From positions 1-64,000 of the forward strand of contig NZ_NCEQ01000002.1 in assembly GCF_002280785.1 (NCBI RefSeq): a stretch of DNA of 64,000 nt. Direction: 5' to 3'. The stretch's first letter is position 1; every line of letters starts with the position of its first letter. Below the pieces are notes generated by a model, which searched no databases, was not told the DNA's origin, and saw only the letters and a program-made list of their open reading frames with translations. A program made the translations under genes and the position numbers. Origin of the DNA: Brevundimonas subvibrioides. Lineage in GTDB: Bacteria; Pseudomonadota; Alphaproteobacteria; Caulobacterales; Caulobacteraceae. This document shows, in pieces, positions 40,507 through 49,540 of the stretch.

Positions 40507-41232
40507 TTACTTGCCCGAGTGCGATCTTCCTATGTCGCTAATCATTGTCTCGAAATCTGACGCAAAAAGGCTCTCTGCGGCAGCGTATACCTCATGCTCA
40601 AGGTAGTATACGCGTTTATGTTCCGATTTGTATCTGTTGAACTCTTTCGTATCCAAAATCGGAGATACGTTATATCGTTGCTCTAGAGATAAGGGCGCAT
40701 CGAACTTATAGGCAAACAACGGAAGGATGTCAGAAAACCTTTCAGTGATGCCTACAGCGACGAACCCTTTGTTGAAAAAAAATTTGGACGGATTTTTCTT
40801 ATCAAATTGAGCAGGAAACTGCTTCAGTACGCGCGTTACTGGATCGTTTATTGCTTCATCTCGCCTGCGACAAAACCAGGTATCGAAATCAGGTTCGTCT
40901 GAAAGCTCTGGAACGTCGACTCCAATACTCTTCGCGTAATTGTAGAATATCCATTCAGAAACTAGCCTAGAAAATGGCTCCCGCATAACGGTTATGGTCT
41001 GGGTGGCGAACGGAAAAACCTGAAGAATGCTTGTACCGTTCAGCGGCGTGAAATGACCGTGCACGCAAGTTCGCCCCTCATCTGCAAGAATCGGTAGGGT
41101 AGGAGCCCAAGCTGGGTAGTGGAGGTAAAAGCGCTCACCAAACCACCCCGCCAGCGCAGCTCTTAAGCTTGTTCCAGCGGATTTGGGTATGTGGAGCGAG
41201 ACTAAGAGGCGGTCAGGATCGTAGCGCTGCAT
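40507..41232 (-). CDS. Sulfotransferase family protein
   Basis: 241 residues from the ATG at 41232, which has GGAG six bases upstream; the frame is open another 44 codons upstream but without such a site. The PAPS-binding loop LLVSLHIPKSAGTSLRAAL and the 3'-phosphate motif VMREPFSRLVSEWIF identify a sulfotransferase, probably acting on a surface polysaccharide. Codon use is AT-rich and unlike the neighbours (27 of 60 bases are G or C in 40681-40740), pointing to recent transfer. No transposase or integrase is adjacent. Confidence 0.8.
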   Translation of the reverse strand: MQRYDPDRLLVSLHIPKSAGTSLRAALAGWFGERFYLHYPAWAPTLPILADEGRTCVHGHFTPLNGTSILQVFPFATQTITVMREPFSRLVSEWIFYNYAKSIGVDVPELSDEPDFDTWFCRRRDEAINDPVTRVLKQFPAQFDKKNPSKFFFNKGFVAVGITERFSDILPLFAYKFDAPLSLEQRYNVSPILDTKEFNRYKSEHKRVYYLEHEVYAAAESLFASDFETMISDIGRSHSGK

Positions 41233-41693
41233 GAGGTGCTCCGTCCCGAGACGGACCAATGCGTTCACAGAACGCCGATCGCTGTCAAATGTCGATAGGG
41301 AAAGGATCAAACTGTTGGATGACTTGACGCGCCGAAACCAAAATCGCCGCTGTCTCGATGGCAACCCCGTGAAATCCCGGATCAGCTAGCCCGAAACAAG
41401 CCAGCAATTGCAGGCATCTATTCGAAAACTCTTGCATCCTAACCTGCACGAAATTTCTGACAGCCAAGCTCGTCAACGTCCGCTAAGGGTCGGTTTGCGA
41501 AACCGGCACCCCGCCCCGAAGCGGACATCGCCACCATTGCAGGTCCCTGCGGCATGTCAGGTGAACGCGATAGATCCCGCACGCCATCACGCCGCCTCAC
41601 CGCCACGGCGGCTGCCTCTGATCAAATCGGAGGATGACGTAAACGGGATCGGCCGATGGGGTGACGAATCCTCCGCAGGCGTTACCAAGCCCG
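41233..41693. other. Gap between sulfotransferase and serine hydrolase genes
   Basis: AT-rich to about 41480 and GC-rich after it, so the islet boundary falls here. A minus-strand frame (41285-41476) encodes 63 residues beginning MTSLAVRNFVQVRMQEFSNR; it may be a gene remnant but matches no family I know. TTGACA on the minus strand (41283-41288) is a possible -35 for the sulfotransferase. Confidence 0.4.
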
Positions 41694-42932
41694 ATGTTTC
41701 ACGTTCCCCGTACCGCCGGAAACCATCCCCGGCTCTTCCTCGGCCTGATCGCCGCCGTCGTCCTGATCGGCGGCGCCGGTCTCGCCGCCGTCCTGACCTC
41801 GCAGCCGCCGCCGACGGCCTCGTCACGTCTCGCGCCCCTGCCGCCGCGCCCGCCGCTCGAGGTCGTCGAGGCCCTGCCGCAACTGACCGCCCGCCTGCAA
41901 CGCGAGGCCGACGCCGGCCGGTTCATGGGCGCCGTCCTGGTCGCACGCGGCGACGAGATCCTGTTCCGCCAGGCCTACGGAACCGCAGACGTCGCCACCG
42001 GGGCCCCGCTGCGGGTCGGTTCGCGCTTCCGCCTCGCCTCCATCTCCAAACAATTCACCGCCGCCGCCATCCTGAAGCTGCAGGACGACGGCAAGCTGAC
42101 GATCGGCGATCCGGTCTGCCAATGGATCCAGCCGTGCCCCGCCGCCTGGGCGCCGCTGAAGATCCATCACCTGATCTCGCACACCTCCGGCATTCCCGAC
42201 CTGATGGCCCGGCCCGGCTGGGGCAATCGCCGCACCACCCCCGCGACCCTCGACGAACTGACCGAGGACTCCAGACTGTTCCGGCTGTCGTTCGAGCCGG
42301 GAACCAGGGTCCGGTATAACAATGCCGGCTTCAACCTGGCCGCCGCCATCGTCGAGAAGGCCAGCGGCCAGCGCTTCGCGGACTACCTCCGCACGGCCTT
42401 CTTCGAGCCGCTCGGCATGACCGACACCGGCTTCGACGACGATACGGACCTCGGCATCGTCACCGGCCACGCGACCTTCCCCGAGGGGCTGACGGCCCAG
42501 CGCAATCCGAACGTCTCGATCGTCGCCGGCGCCGGCGCCCTCTATTCGACCCTGGACGATCAGCTGGTGTGGGAACAGGCCCTCCACGGCGGTCATGTCC
42601 TGAGCCCGTACAGCTACGCCCAGATGATCATGGACCATTCTCCGGCCGACCAGCCGAACGAGCGGGACGGGCGGCCGCATCGCGCCTGGGGCTACGGCCT
42701 GATGGCCAACCGGCTGGGCACGCGGGTCACCCCGGCCTTCCAGGACCGGGAAATCTACCATACCGGCAGTTGGTCGGGCTTCCGCAACATCGAGGTCTGG
42801 CAGCCGGACAAGCGGATCGCCGTGATCGTGCTGTCGAACAACTATCATCAGCAGCAACAGGTCCTGCTGATCTCGCAACAGGCCATGGCCGAGGCCCTCG
42901 GCCATGTGTTCCCGACCGCGTTGGCGGACTAG
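41694..42932 (+). CDS. Beta-lactamase-family serine hydrolase
   Basis: 412 residues from the ATG at 41694; a GTG at 41661 is also possible and neither has a good ribosome site. A single N-terminal membrane segment (LFLGLIAAVVLIGGAGLAAVL) anchors a periplasmic class C-type serine hydrolase. The S-x-x-K motif is in RLASISKQFTAAAIL, Y-x-N is in VRYNNAGFNL, and HTGSWSG is the third motif. Members act as D-aminopeptidases, esterases or peptidoglycan enzymes; resistance to beta-lactams cannot be inferred. Confidence 0.88.
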   Translation: MFHVPRTAGNHPRLFLGLIAAVVLIGGAGLAAVLTSQPPPTASSRLAPLPPRPPLEVVEALPQLTARLQREADAGRFMGAVLVARGDEILFRQAYGTADVATGAPLRVGSRFRLASISKQFTAAAILKLQDDGKLTIGDPVCQWIQPCPAAWAPLKIHHLISHTSGIPDLMARPGWGNRRTTPATLDELTEDSRLFRLSFEPGTRVRYNNAGFNLAAAIVEKASGQRFADYLRTAFFEPLGMTDTGFDDDTDLGIVTGHATFPEGLTAQRNPNVSIVAGAGALYSTLDDQLVWEQALHGGHVLSPYSYAQMIMDHSPADQPNERDGRPHRAWGYGLMANRLGTRVTPAFQDREIYHTGSWSGFRNIEVWQPDKRIAVIVLSNNYHQQQQVLLISQQAMAEALGHVFPTALAD

Positions 42933-43041
42933 CCGCCAGAGCCGCCCGTTCGCACCTCAGCGCCGGAAGGGGAACAGCGACCTCAGCCGCTCGTCCCGCA
43001 GCCACAGCCCGCCCGACATGAAGAGACCATGGGCGAGGCCT

Positions 43042-43470
43042 TCACGCCTGGGGCGCCGGCATGGTGTTGATCATCCACGGCACGCCGAACCTGTCGGTGA
43101 AGCCGCCAAAGCCCGGCGACCAGGGGCTTTCGGCAAAGGGCATGCGGACCTCGCCGCCCTGCGACAGGTCCTCGAAGATGCGGCGCGCGTCCTCGACCCT
43201 GGCGAAATGCAGGGTGACGTCGAAGCCGTCCTTGGGCTTGTGCATGTCCGGCGCAAAGTCCGGGTGCATGTCGGAGCCCATGATCGCCTGGTCGCCGACC
43301 TGCAGCCAGCAGTGCATCAGCCAGTCGCGGATTTGCGGCGGCGTCGGCATGCCGGGGAAGCCCTCGCCATAGGGGGTGGCGGCCGTGATCTCGCCGCCCA
43401 GAACGCCGGCGTAAAAATCGAAGGCTTCGCGGCAGGTGCCGGGGAAGCTCAGACTGGTCACGATCTTCAT
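43042..43470 (-). CDS. VOC family (PhnB/glyoxalase-like) protein
   Basis: 142 residues. MKIVTSLSFPGTCREAFDFYAGVLGG and a second half with DVTLHFARVEDARRIFEDL and GFGGFTDRFGVPWMIN match PhnB-type vicinal-oxygen-chelate proteins. It is the last gene of the minus-strand ArsR-SRPBCC-SRPBCC-VOC cluster. Activity unknown. About 100 bases follow on the plus side with no gene. Confidence 0.88.
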   Translation of the reverse strand: MKIVTSLSFPGTCREAFDFYAGVLGGEITAATPYGEGFPGMPTPPQIRDWLMHCWLQVGDQAIMGSDMHPDFAPDMHKPKDGFDVTLHFARVEDARRIFEDLSQGGEVRMPFAESPWSPGFGGFTDRFGVPWMINTMPAPQA

Positions 43471-43481
43471 GGTCTGCGCCT

Positions 43482-43976
43482 TCAGTCGGGGTTGGCGGCC
43501 AGCCAGGCTTCCAGCCGGTCGGCGGTGGAGGTCCAGCCATGTTTGTGGCCGGTCAGGCTCTGTTCGGACTTCAGGCCCTCGTGGGTGAAGTCCATCCGGG
43601 TCCGGCCGTCCGCCGTTTCGGCGAAGCGGACGGTGACCAGGGTGTCGACGGGCGGCCCGTCCTCGTGGCTCTCGTCCCATTTGAAGGTGAAGACGATCCG
43701 CTCGGGCGCGACGATCTCGCGATAGACCCCGCCCTGCCACAGGTCCTCGCCGGTCGTCGGCGAGCGCAGGCAGATGCGCCACTCGCCGCCGACCCGGAAG
43801 TCGACTGTGGCGCTGACGGCCGGCCATTCGACCGGCCCCATCCACAGCACCAGGATCTCCGGGTTGGACCAGGCGCGCCAGACGAGGTCGCGCGGCGCAT
43901 CGAAAACACGCTGCAGGTTCAGGGTCGGGCGTGCCAGATCCTTGGAAGAGTGCGCCTCGGCGACGAGGGTGCTCAT
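43482..43976 (-). CDS. SRPBCC/AHSA1 domain protein (1)
   Basis: 164 residues. NLQRVFDAPRDLVWRAWSNPEILVLWMGP and GGVYREIVAPERIVFTFKWD are the AHSA1-type helix-grip fold, a hydrophobic ligand-binding cavity. Second gene after the ArsR regulator, five bases after its paralogue. Ligand unknown. Confidence 0.9.
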   Translation of the reverse strand: MSTLVAEAHSSKDLARPTLNLQRVFDAPRDLVWRAWSNPEILVLWMGPVEWPAVSATVDFRVGGEWRICLRSPTTGEDLWQGGVYREIVAPERIVFTFKWDESHEDGPPVDTLVTVRFAETADGRTRMDFTHEGLKSEQSLTGHKHGWTSTADRLEAWLAANPD

Positions 43977-43980
43977 CGGA

Positions 43981-44484
43981 TCAGAACGTCTTCACGATGT
44001 CGGCCAGCTGGTCGGCGACCGTGCCCCAGCCCTCGTGGAAGCCCATCTGCTCGTGCTGCTTCATCGCGTCTTCGTTCCAGTGGCTGGCGACGGCCGTGTA
44101 TTTCGTCTTGCCGTCACCGGTCGGCTCCATGTCGACGCGGGCGACCATGAAGGGCTGGCCGGCCGGCTTCCACCCGGAGGTGAAGGCGTCGGTCGTGATG
44201 ATGCGGCGGTTCGGCACGACCTCGAGGAAGACGCCGCTGTTCGGGAACACCTCGCCGTCCGGCCCGTGCATGGTGAAGTTGAAGCGGCCGCCGACGCGGG
44301 CCTCGATGATCGGATCGACGATCTTCCAGGGCTTGGGCGCGAACCACTGGGCCAGGATCGCGGGGTCCGTATAGGCCCTGAAGACCTTCTCCGGCGACGC
44401 ATCGATGATGCGTTCCAGCGTCAGGTCGAAGGCGTGTGCCGCGCCGTCGGTGTCGCAGGGATTGGTCTCAGCTTCTTTCGCCAT
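43981..44484 (-). CDS. SRPBCC/AHSA1 domain protein (2)
   Basis: 167 residues, related to the next gene: LTLERIIDASPEKVFRAYTDPAILAQWFAPKPW and GVFLEVVPNRRIITTDAF. The start overlaps the end of the ArsR gene by 17 bases, so the regulator and this protein are translated together. ArsR-type regulators with SRPBCC partners are common in soil bacteria, where the inducer is usually unknown. Confidence 0.9.
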   Translation of the reverse strand: MAKEAETNPCDTDGAAHAFDLTLERIIDASPEKVFRAYTDPAILAQWFAPKPWKIVDPIIEARVGGRFNFTMHGPDGEVFPNSGVFLEVVPNRRIITTDAFTSGWKPAGQPFMVARVDMEPTGDGKTKYTAVASHWNEDAMKQHEQMGFHEGWGTVADQLADIVKTF

Positions 44485-44815
44485 CGTCGTTTCCTTTCTG
44501 AATCTTGCGCAGATAATCTTCCAGACGGTCGAAGCTCTGGTCCCAGTAGCGGCGGTAGTGTTCCAGCCACTCGGCCATGCCCTTCAGGCCCATCGGCTCC
44601 AGTCGGGCAGGGCGCCACTGGGCCTCCTTGCCGCGAGAGATCAGTCCGGCCTTCTCGAGCACCTTCAGATGCTTGGAAACGGCCGGCAGGCTCATGTCGA
44701 ACGGTTCCGCCAGGTCGCCGACCGAACACTCGCCCTCGGTCAGCCGGGCCAGGATGGCCCGACGGGTCGGGTCGGCCAGGGCGGCGAACTTGGCGGAGAG
44801 GGGATCGGTCTGCAT
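44468..44815 (-). CDS. ArsR family transcriptional regulator
   Basis: 115 residues. The start at 44815 (MQTDPLSAKFAALADPTRRAIL) is the family-typical one; the frame is open 44 codons upstream but those include promoter-like DNA. The winged-helix core is CSVGDLAEPFDMSLPAVSKHLKVLEKAGLI. The metal-binding Cys pairs of classical ArsR/SmtB are missing, as in the group associated with SRPBCC proteins. It probably represses its own operon. Confidence 0.9.
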   Translation of the reverse strand: MQTDPLSAKFAALADPTRRAILARLTEGECSVGDLAEPFDMSLPAVSKHLKVLEKAGLISRGKEAQWRPARLEPMGLKGMAEWLEHYRRYWDQSFDRLEDYLRKIQKGNDDGERS

Positions 44816-44831
44816 GACGGGTTTCGTGTTG

Positions 44832-44883
44832 AACTGATCGGTTAAGTGCAGCTGTCGGATCTTGTTGTCAACCATCCGGTTAA
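44832..44883 (-). promoter_or_regulatory. Promoter/operator region of the ArsR operon
   Basis: Two related 14-base direct repeats lie at 44832-44845 (minus TTAACCGATCAGTT) and 44870-44883 (minus TTAACCGGATGGTT), 38 bases apart, with ten of 14 positions equal. Between them is TTGACA on the minus strand (44866-44871), a possible -35. The placement suits repressor sites for the ArsR protein; the -10 is not obvious. Confidence 0.35.
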
Positions 44884-44964
44884 ATAAGGGCGCGGAACGG
44901 TCGAACGGTTCCTGAAAGCGGCGATCGGGGCTAGGACGGGGGCTCACCCGCAGGAGGCCCCGCC

Positions 44965-45438
44965 ATGTTCGCAGCCATCGCCATGGCCCTCGCCGTCCAG
45001 ACGACGCCGGAGGCCCAGGTCGCCGCCGTCCTCGACCAGTTGAACGTCGCCTCGGCCGCCGCCGACGCCGACGCCTATTTCGCCCTCTATACGGCCGACG
45101 CCCGCTTCGTCGGCACCGACGCCGGCGAGCACTGGACCATCGCGGAGTTGCGCGACTACGCGACGCCGCACTTCAATCGAGGCAACGGCTGGTCCTATCC
45201 GGCCACCGAACGGACCATAACCATCGCCCCGATTGAATGCCGCTGCATCGCCTGGTTCGAGGAACAGCTGACCAACGACAGCTACGGCCGTACACGCGGC
45301 TCCGGCGTGATGCGACTGACCGCCGACGGCTGGAAGATCGAACAGTACGTACTCAGCCTCGCCATCCCCAACGACCTGGCCAGCCCCATCGCCCGCATCA
45401 TCAAGACCTACGAAACGGCGAAGGCGCCCGCCCCCTGA
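44965..45438 (+). CDS. Secreted NTF2/SnoaL-like protein
   Basis: 157 residues with AGGAGG upstream of the ATG. A short signal-like N-terminus (MFAAIAMALAVQTTPEAQ) precedes the cone-fold pattern VLDQLNVASAAADADAYFALYTADARFVGTDAGEHW. The segment RTRGSGVMRLTADGWKIEQYVLSL is the closing sheet. One-base overlap with recO. Function unknown. Confidence 0.85.
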   Translation: MFAAIAMALAVQTTPEAQVAAVLDQLNVASAAADADAYFALYTADARFVGTDAGEHWTIAELRDYATPHFNRGNGWSYPATERTITIAPIECRCIAWFEEQLTNDSYGRTRGSGVMRLTADGWKIEQYVLSLAIPNDLASPIARIIKTYETAKAPAP

Positions 45439-46169
45439 TGGAATTCCACGAAGAGGCCTACGTCCTGTCGGCGCGGGCCCATGGCGACACCGGCGTGGTC
45501 GTCGACCTGCTGACCGAGACCCATGGTCGCCACTCGGCCTATGTCGCCGGCGGGGCGTCGCGGCGCATGAAGCCCTTCCTCCAGCCCGGCGCCCGGGTCA
45601 TCGCCGACTATCGCGCCCGGACCAGCGACCACCTCGGCTCAGCCCGTCTGGAGCCGGTGGGGGAGGGGCCCAGCGCCCTGTTCGACGACGGTCTGGCCCT
45701 GACCGGCCTCGCCGCCGCCGCCGCCGTGGCGCAAGGCGCCCTGCCGGAACGCGAGCCCCACCCCGGCGCCTTCCTGGCCTTCGAGGCCCTGATGGCGGCG
45801 TTCCAGATCCCGTCTGTCTGGCCCGCCATCTTCGTGCGTTTCGAGGCCGGTCTGCTGGAGGATCTCGGCTTCGGCCTGGACCTGTCGCGCTGCGCTGTCA
45901 CCGGATCAATGGATGATCTGCTGTGGGTAAGTCCCCGCACCGGCCGCGCCGTGTCGCGCGAGGCCGGCGCCCCCTATGCCGACAAGCTGCTGAAACTGCC
46001 GCCCTTCATGCTGGGCGCCCAGGCGGGCCTGTCGGAGGGCGACGTCCGCGCCGGCCTCGATCTGACCGGCCATTTTCTCGAACAATTCGTCTTCCACCCC
46101 CAGAACAAACCCATCCCTGCGGCCCGCGTCTGGCTGGTCGACAAGCTGGCGGAGCAGGGGCGGCTGTAG
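45438..46169 (+). CDS. recO: DNA repair protein RecO
   Basis: 243 residues from the ATG overlapping the previous stop. RecO anneals DNA strands and loads RecA together with RecR. The N-terminal OB-fold [32 protein letters not shown] and the helical C-terminal part ([23 protein letters not shown]) match; the zinc finger of some RecO is reduced to one Cys. A palindromic element follows. Confidence 0.93.
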   Translation: MEFHEEAYVLSARAHGDTGVVVDLLTETHGRHSAYVAGGASRRMKPFLQPGARVIADYRARTSDHLGSARLEPVGEGPSALFDDGLALTGLAAAAAVAQGALPEREPHPGAFLAFEALMAAFQIPSVWPAIFVRFEAGLLEDLGFGLDLSRCAVTGSMDDLLWVSPRTGRAVSREAGAPYADKLLKLPPFMLGAQAGLSEGDVRAGLDLTGHFLEQFVFHPQNKPIPAARVWLVDKLAEQGRL

Positions 46170-46183
46170 GCGGGCGCACATCA

Positions 46184-46333
46184 TTCTCCCTCCCCCTGCG
46201 GGGGAGGGTGGTCGCAGCGCAGCGGAGACCGGGTGGGGGCGGCAAGGCGAAACACTACAGGCCTGCATCCGCATCGCCCTGTCGCCCCCACCCCGTCGCT
46301 GCGCGACGACCCTCCCCCGAGGGGGAGGGAGAA
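46184..46333. repeat. Palindromic intergenic element, copy 3
   Basis: The ends at 46184-46209 and 46309-46333 are near-perfect inverted copies built on CCCTCCCCC / GGGGGAGGG. The 60 bases 46259-46318 are identical, in inverted orientation, to 57389-57448 in copy 4. It lies between recO and pccB. Confidence 0.9.
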
Positions 46334-46395
46334 GGCCCTGCCGCTTGCCTCCCGTCGCCACCGCTCCTAATCCTCCTTCCAAGGAGACCGCCCCC

Positions 46396-47924
<1,529 letters not shown>

Positions 47925-47928
<4 letters not shown>

Positions 47929-48035
47929 CCCACCGCCTCTTCCTCTGCGCCCGCAACCGCCTCTGCTCACCGACGGCCGAACAGGTGTTCGCCGCCTGGC
48001 CGGGGGTGGAGACAGCGTCAGCCGCACACTCCGGT
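47925..48035 (+). pseudogene. Remnant of a low-molecular-weight tyrosine phosphatase-like gene
   Basis: The frame starting CTG ACC CAC at 47925 reads THRLFLCARNRLCSPTAEQ, then VFAAWPGVETASA, clearly the N-terminus of small phosphatase-like proteins (usual form LFVCSRNRLRSPTAEQVF). It has no normal start (CTG where ATG is expected, overlapping the pccB stop), the catalytic Arg of C-x5-R is Cys, and after about 34 residues it runs into a palindromic element. So only a 5' stump survives. Confidence 0.65.
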
Positions 48036-48194
48036 CCTTCTCCCCTTGCGGGAGAAGGTGGCCGAGTGAAGCGAGGTCGGATGAGGGGTCACGCCGACAT
48101 CGACCGTCAGCGCTGGCTCAACTCACTACAGCCGCCGGTACGACCCCTCATCCGTCAGCCTGCGGCTGCCACCTTCTCCCGCAAGGGGAGAAGG
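48036..48194. repeat. Palindromic intergenic element, copy 5 (divergent subtype)
   Basis: A perfect 26-base inverted repeat (48036-48061 and 48169-48194) of the form CCTTCTCCCC...GGAGAAGGTGG bounds the element. Inner GATGAGGGGTC (48080-48090) and GACCCCTCATC (48142-48152) also pair. It lies between the phosphatase stump and the DUF559 gene. Confidence 0.9.
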
Positions 48195-48207
48195 GCTAAT
48201 GTAACCT

Positions 48208-48555
48208 ATGGGCGAATGGCTCCAGGGGCGGGCGAAGGCGATGCGGCGTCAGCCGGTGCTCTATGAGCGCCGTCTGTGGAGGCTGCTGCGGGACCGTCGT
48301 CTGCAAGGACTGAAGTTCAGGCGGCAGGTCGTCATCGGCCGCTACATCGCCGATTTCGCCTGCCTGCGTCACCGTCTGATCGTCGAAGCGGACGGCCCGA
48401 CGCATGACGCCAGCCTCCACGATGTCGAGCGCGACGTCTTCCTGCGCGAGCAGAATTTCCGCGTCCTGCGCTTCGCGAATGCAGACATCGAGAACCGGCG
48501 GCATGAGGTGGTCGCCGCCATCCTCGCCGCATCAGCCCCGATGACGAACCCGTGA
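48208..48555 (+). CDS. DUF559 (Vsr-like endonuclease fold) protein
   Basis: 115 residues. MRRQPVLYERRLWRLLRDRRLQG and FRRQVVIGRYIADFACLRHRLIVEADGPTHD are the DUF559 core, with a PD-(D/E)xK-like arrangement (Asp in IADFAC, then VEADG) as in very-short-patch-repair endonucleases. It starts 14 bases after the end of palindromic element 5. Members are often near such repeats, but their substrate is unknown. Confidence 0.85.
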   Translation: MGEWLQGRAKAMRRQPVLYERRLWRLLRDRRLQGLKFRRQVVIGRYIADFACLRHRLIVEADGPTHDASLHDVERDVFLREQNFRVLRFANADIENRRHEVVAAILAASAPMTNP

Positions 48556-48707
48556 CCCCCGGGCCCAACGGGTTGAAAACACGGCCCCGCCTGCCCATTT
48601 ATGCCCTATCCTGAACCCTTTTTCCGCCCGCCGACGCCCCTCAGCGCCGGTGCGTGATCGCTTTCGCGGACAGGCCCTCAGGACCCGACAACCCTGAAGG
48701 AGACGCC

Positions 48708-49223
48708 TTGTTCGCTCAACGCAAAGCCCCGTTCACCCCCCGCTCCAATCCCGGTTCGCGCTACGGCTATCACCCCGCGCCCATCCGCGCCCGCGTCGGT
48801 CTGGCCATGCGCCGCGCCATGAATTTCGGCGAGATGCCCGAGGCCGAGACCACGCTCCGCTCCAGCGGCCTGTCGCTGGCTCCGATGTCGATCGGTGAGG
48901 CCGATGTCAATGTCGGCGGGACCAGCGTGCTGGCCACTGCCGGCGTCGCCGACCTCGATAACGGCGCGCTGAAGGCCCTGGTCGTGCCGGGCGGATCCAG
49001 CGACGCCGCGTCCTGCGCCGCCCTTGATGACGCCATCACCCGCGCCTGGACCAAGGGCGCCCCCGTATTCGCCTTCGGAGACGGCGTGGTCCTCACCCTG
49101 GATGCGCTTGGCATGGACAGCGCCCCCTACGCCGATGCCCCCGCCGTCATCGTGACCGGCGACACGGTCGAGACCCTGGTCGACCTGAAAGCCGTCGCCG
49201 TCGCCGCCGGCCGCGTGGGCTGA
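48708..49223 (+). CDS. DJ-1/PfpI-like protein lacking the nucleophile Cys
   Basis: 171 residues from the TTG at 48708, which has a perfect AAGGAG five bases upstream; a GTG at 48654 has none. The second half KALVVPGGSSDAASCAALDDAI and GAPVFAFGDGVVLTLDALG follows the class I glutamine amidotransferase/DJ-1 fold, but where the family has a Cys at the elbow this protein has FGDGV. The first 40 residues are basic and Pro-rich. Function unknown; catalytic activity of the usual kind is unlikely. Confidence 0.65.
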   Translation: MFAQRKAPFTPRSNPGSRYGYHPAPIRARVGLAMRRAMNFGEMPEAETTLRSSGLSLAPMSIGEADVNVGGTSVLATAGVADLDNGALKALVVPGGSSDAASCAALDDAITRAWTKGAPVFAFGDGVVLTLDALGMDSAPYADAPAVIVTGDTVETLVDLKAVAVAAGRVG

Positions 49224-49242
49224 CGTCCGTTTTGATGCGGCC

Positions 49243-49275
49243 AGCCTCCCTCTCTCGCTGCGGGCGAGGGAGGCT
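49243..49275 (+). terminator. Likely terminator hairpin after the DJ-1-like gene
   Basis: Ten-bp perfect stem, 13-base loop that can extend the stem further, 20 bases after the stop codon. The missing T run makes it weaker than the other terminators here. Confidence 0.45.
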
Positions 49276-49506
49276 CCGTTCTGGCGCCGTACCCATCAAC
49301 GGATCGTCCGAATCCGCCTTTGAAATCAAGGTCCGGCTCTAACGAGAGGCCTTTTATCCATCACCCCCCGAAACGCCCCCATACTGATCCCTTTCGCGCG
49401 GAGGGGATCACGATGGGCGAACGCTTCGGACGGGGTTCTCGGGTTCGGGCCGGCCGGACTCAGTGGACGATCTGTACTGAATTCTCCGGAGTCCCTAAGG
49501 CCCGGA

Positions 49507-49530
49507 CCCCGCCAGCCGGAGCCGGCGGGG
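49507..49530 (-). terminator. Likely terminator hairpin after topA
   Basis: Seven-bp GC stem, 11 bases downstream of the topA stop on the minus strand, without a T run. Confidence 0.4.
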
Positions 49531-49540
49531 AACCTGACGC

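Larger units (their letters stand above)
49224..49540. other. Intergenic region between the DJ-1-like gene and topA
   Basis: Two hairpins are visible and no coding ORF. AGCCTCCCTC (49243-49252) pairs with GAGGGAGGCT (49266-49275), just after the DJ-1-like gene. CCCCGCC (49507-49513) pairs with GGCGGGG (49524-49530), just downstream of the topA stop on the minus strand. Neither has a T run. Confidence 0.45.

Noticed and set aside
41285..41476. 63-codon minus-strand frame upstream of the sulfotransferase
   Set aside because: Plausible composition but no ribosome site, no family and no way to tell a remnant from chance; mentioned only within the gap entry.
40507..41480. Mobile element or prophage around the sulfotransferase
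   Set aside because: Only base composition is unusual; there is no integrase, transposase or terminal repeat.
41408..42319. 303-codon plus-strand frame over the serine hydrolase gene
   Set aside because: Arg/Pro-rich shadow; the hydrolase frame carries all three catalytic motifs.
42955..43041. Twenty-codon minus-strand fragment MSGGLWLRDERLRSLFPFRR after the VOC gene
   Set aside because: Looks like the tail of a real protein but is too short and lacks any recognisable start; possible remnant only.
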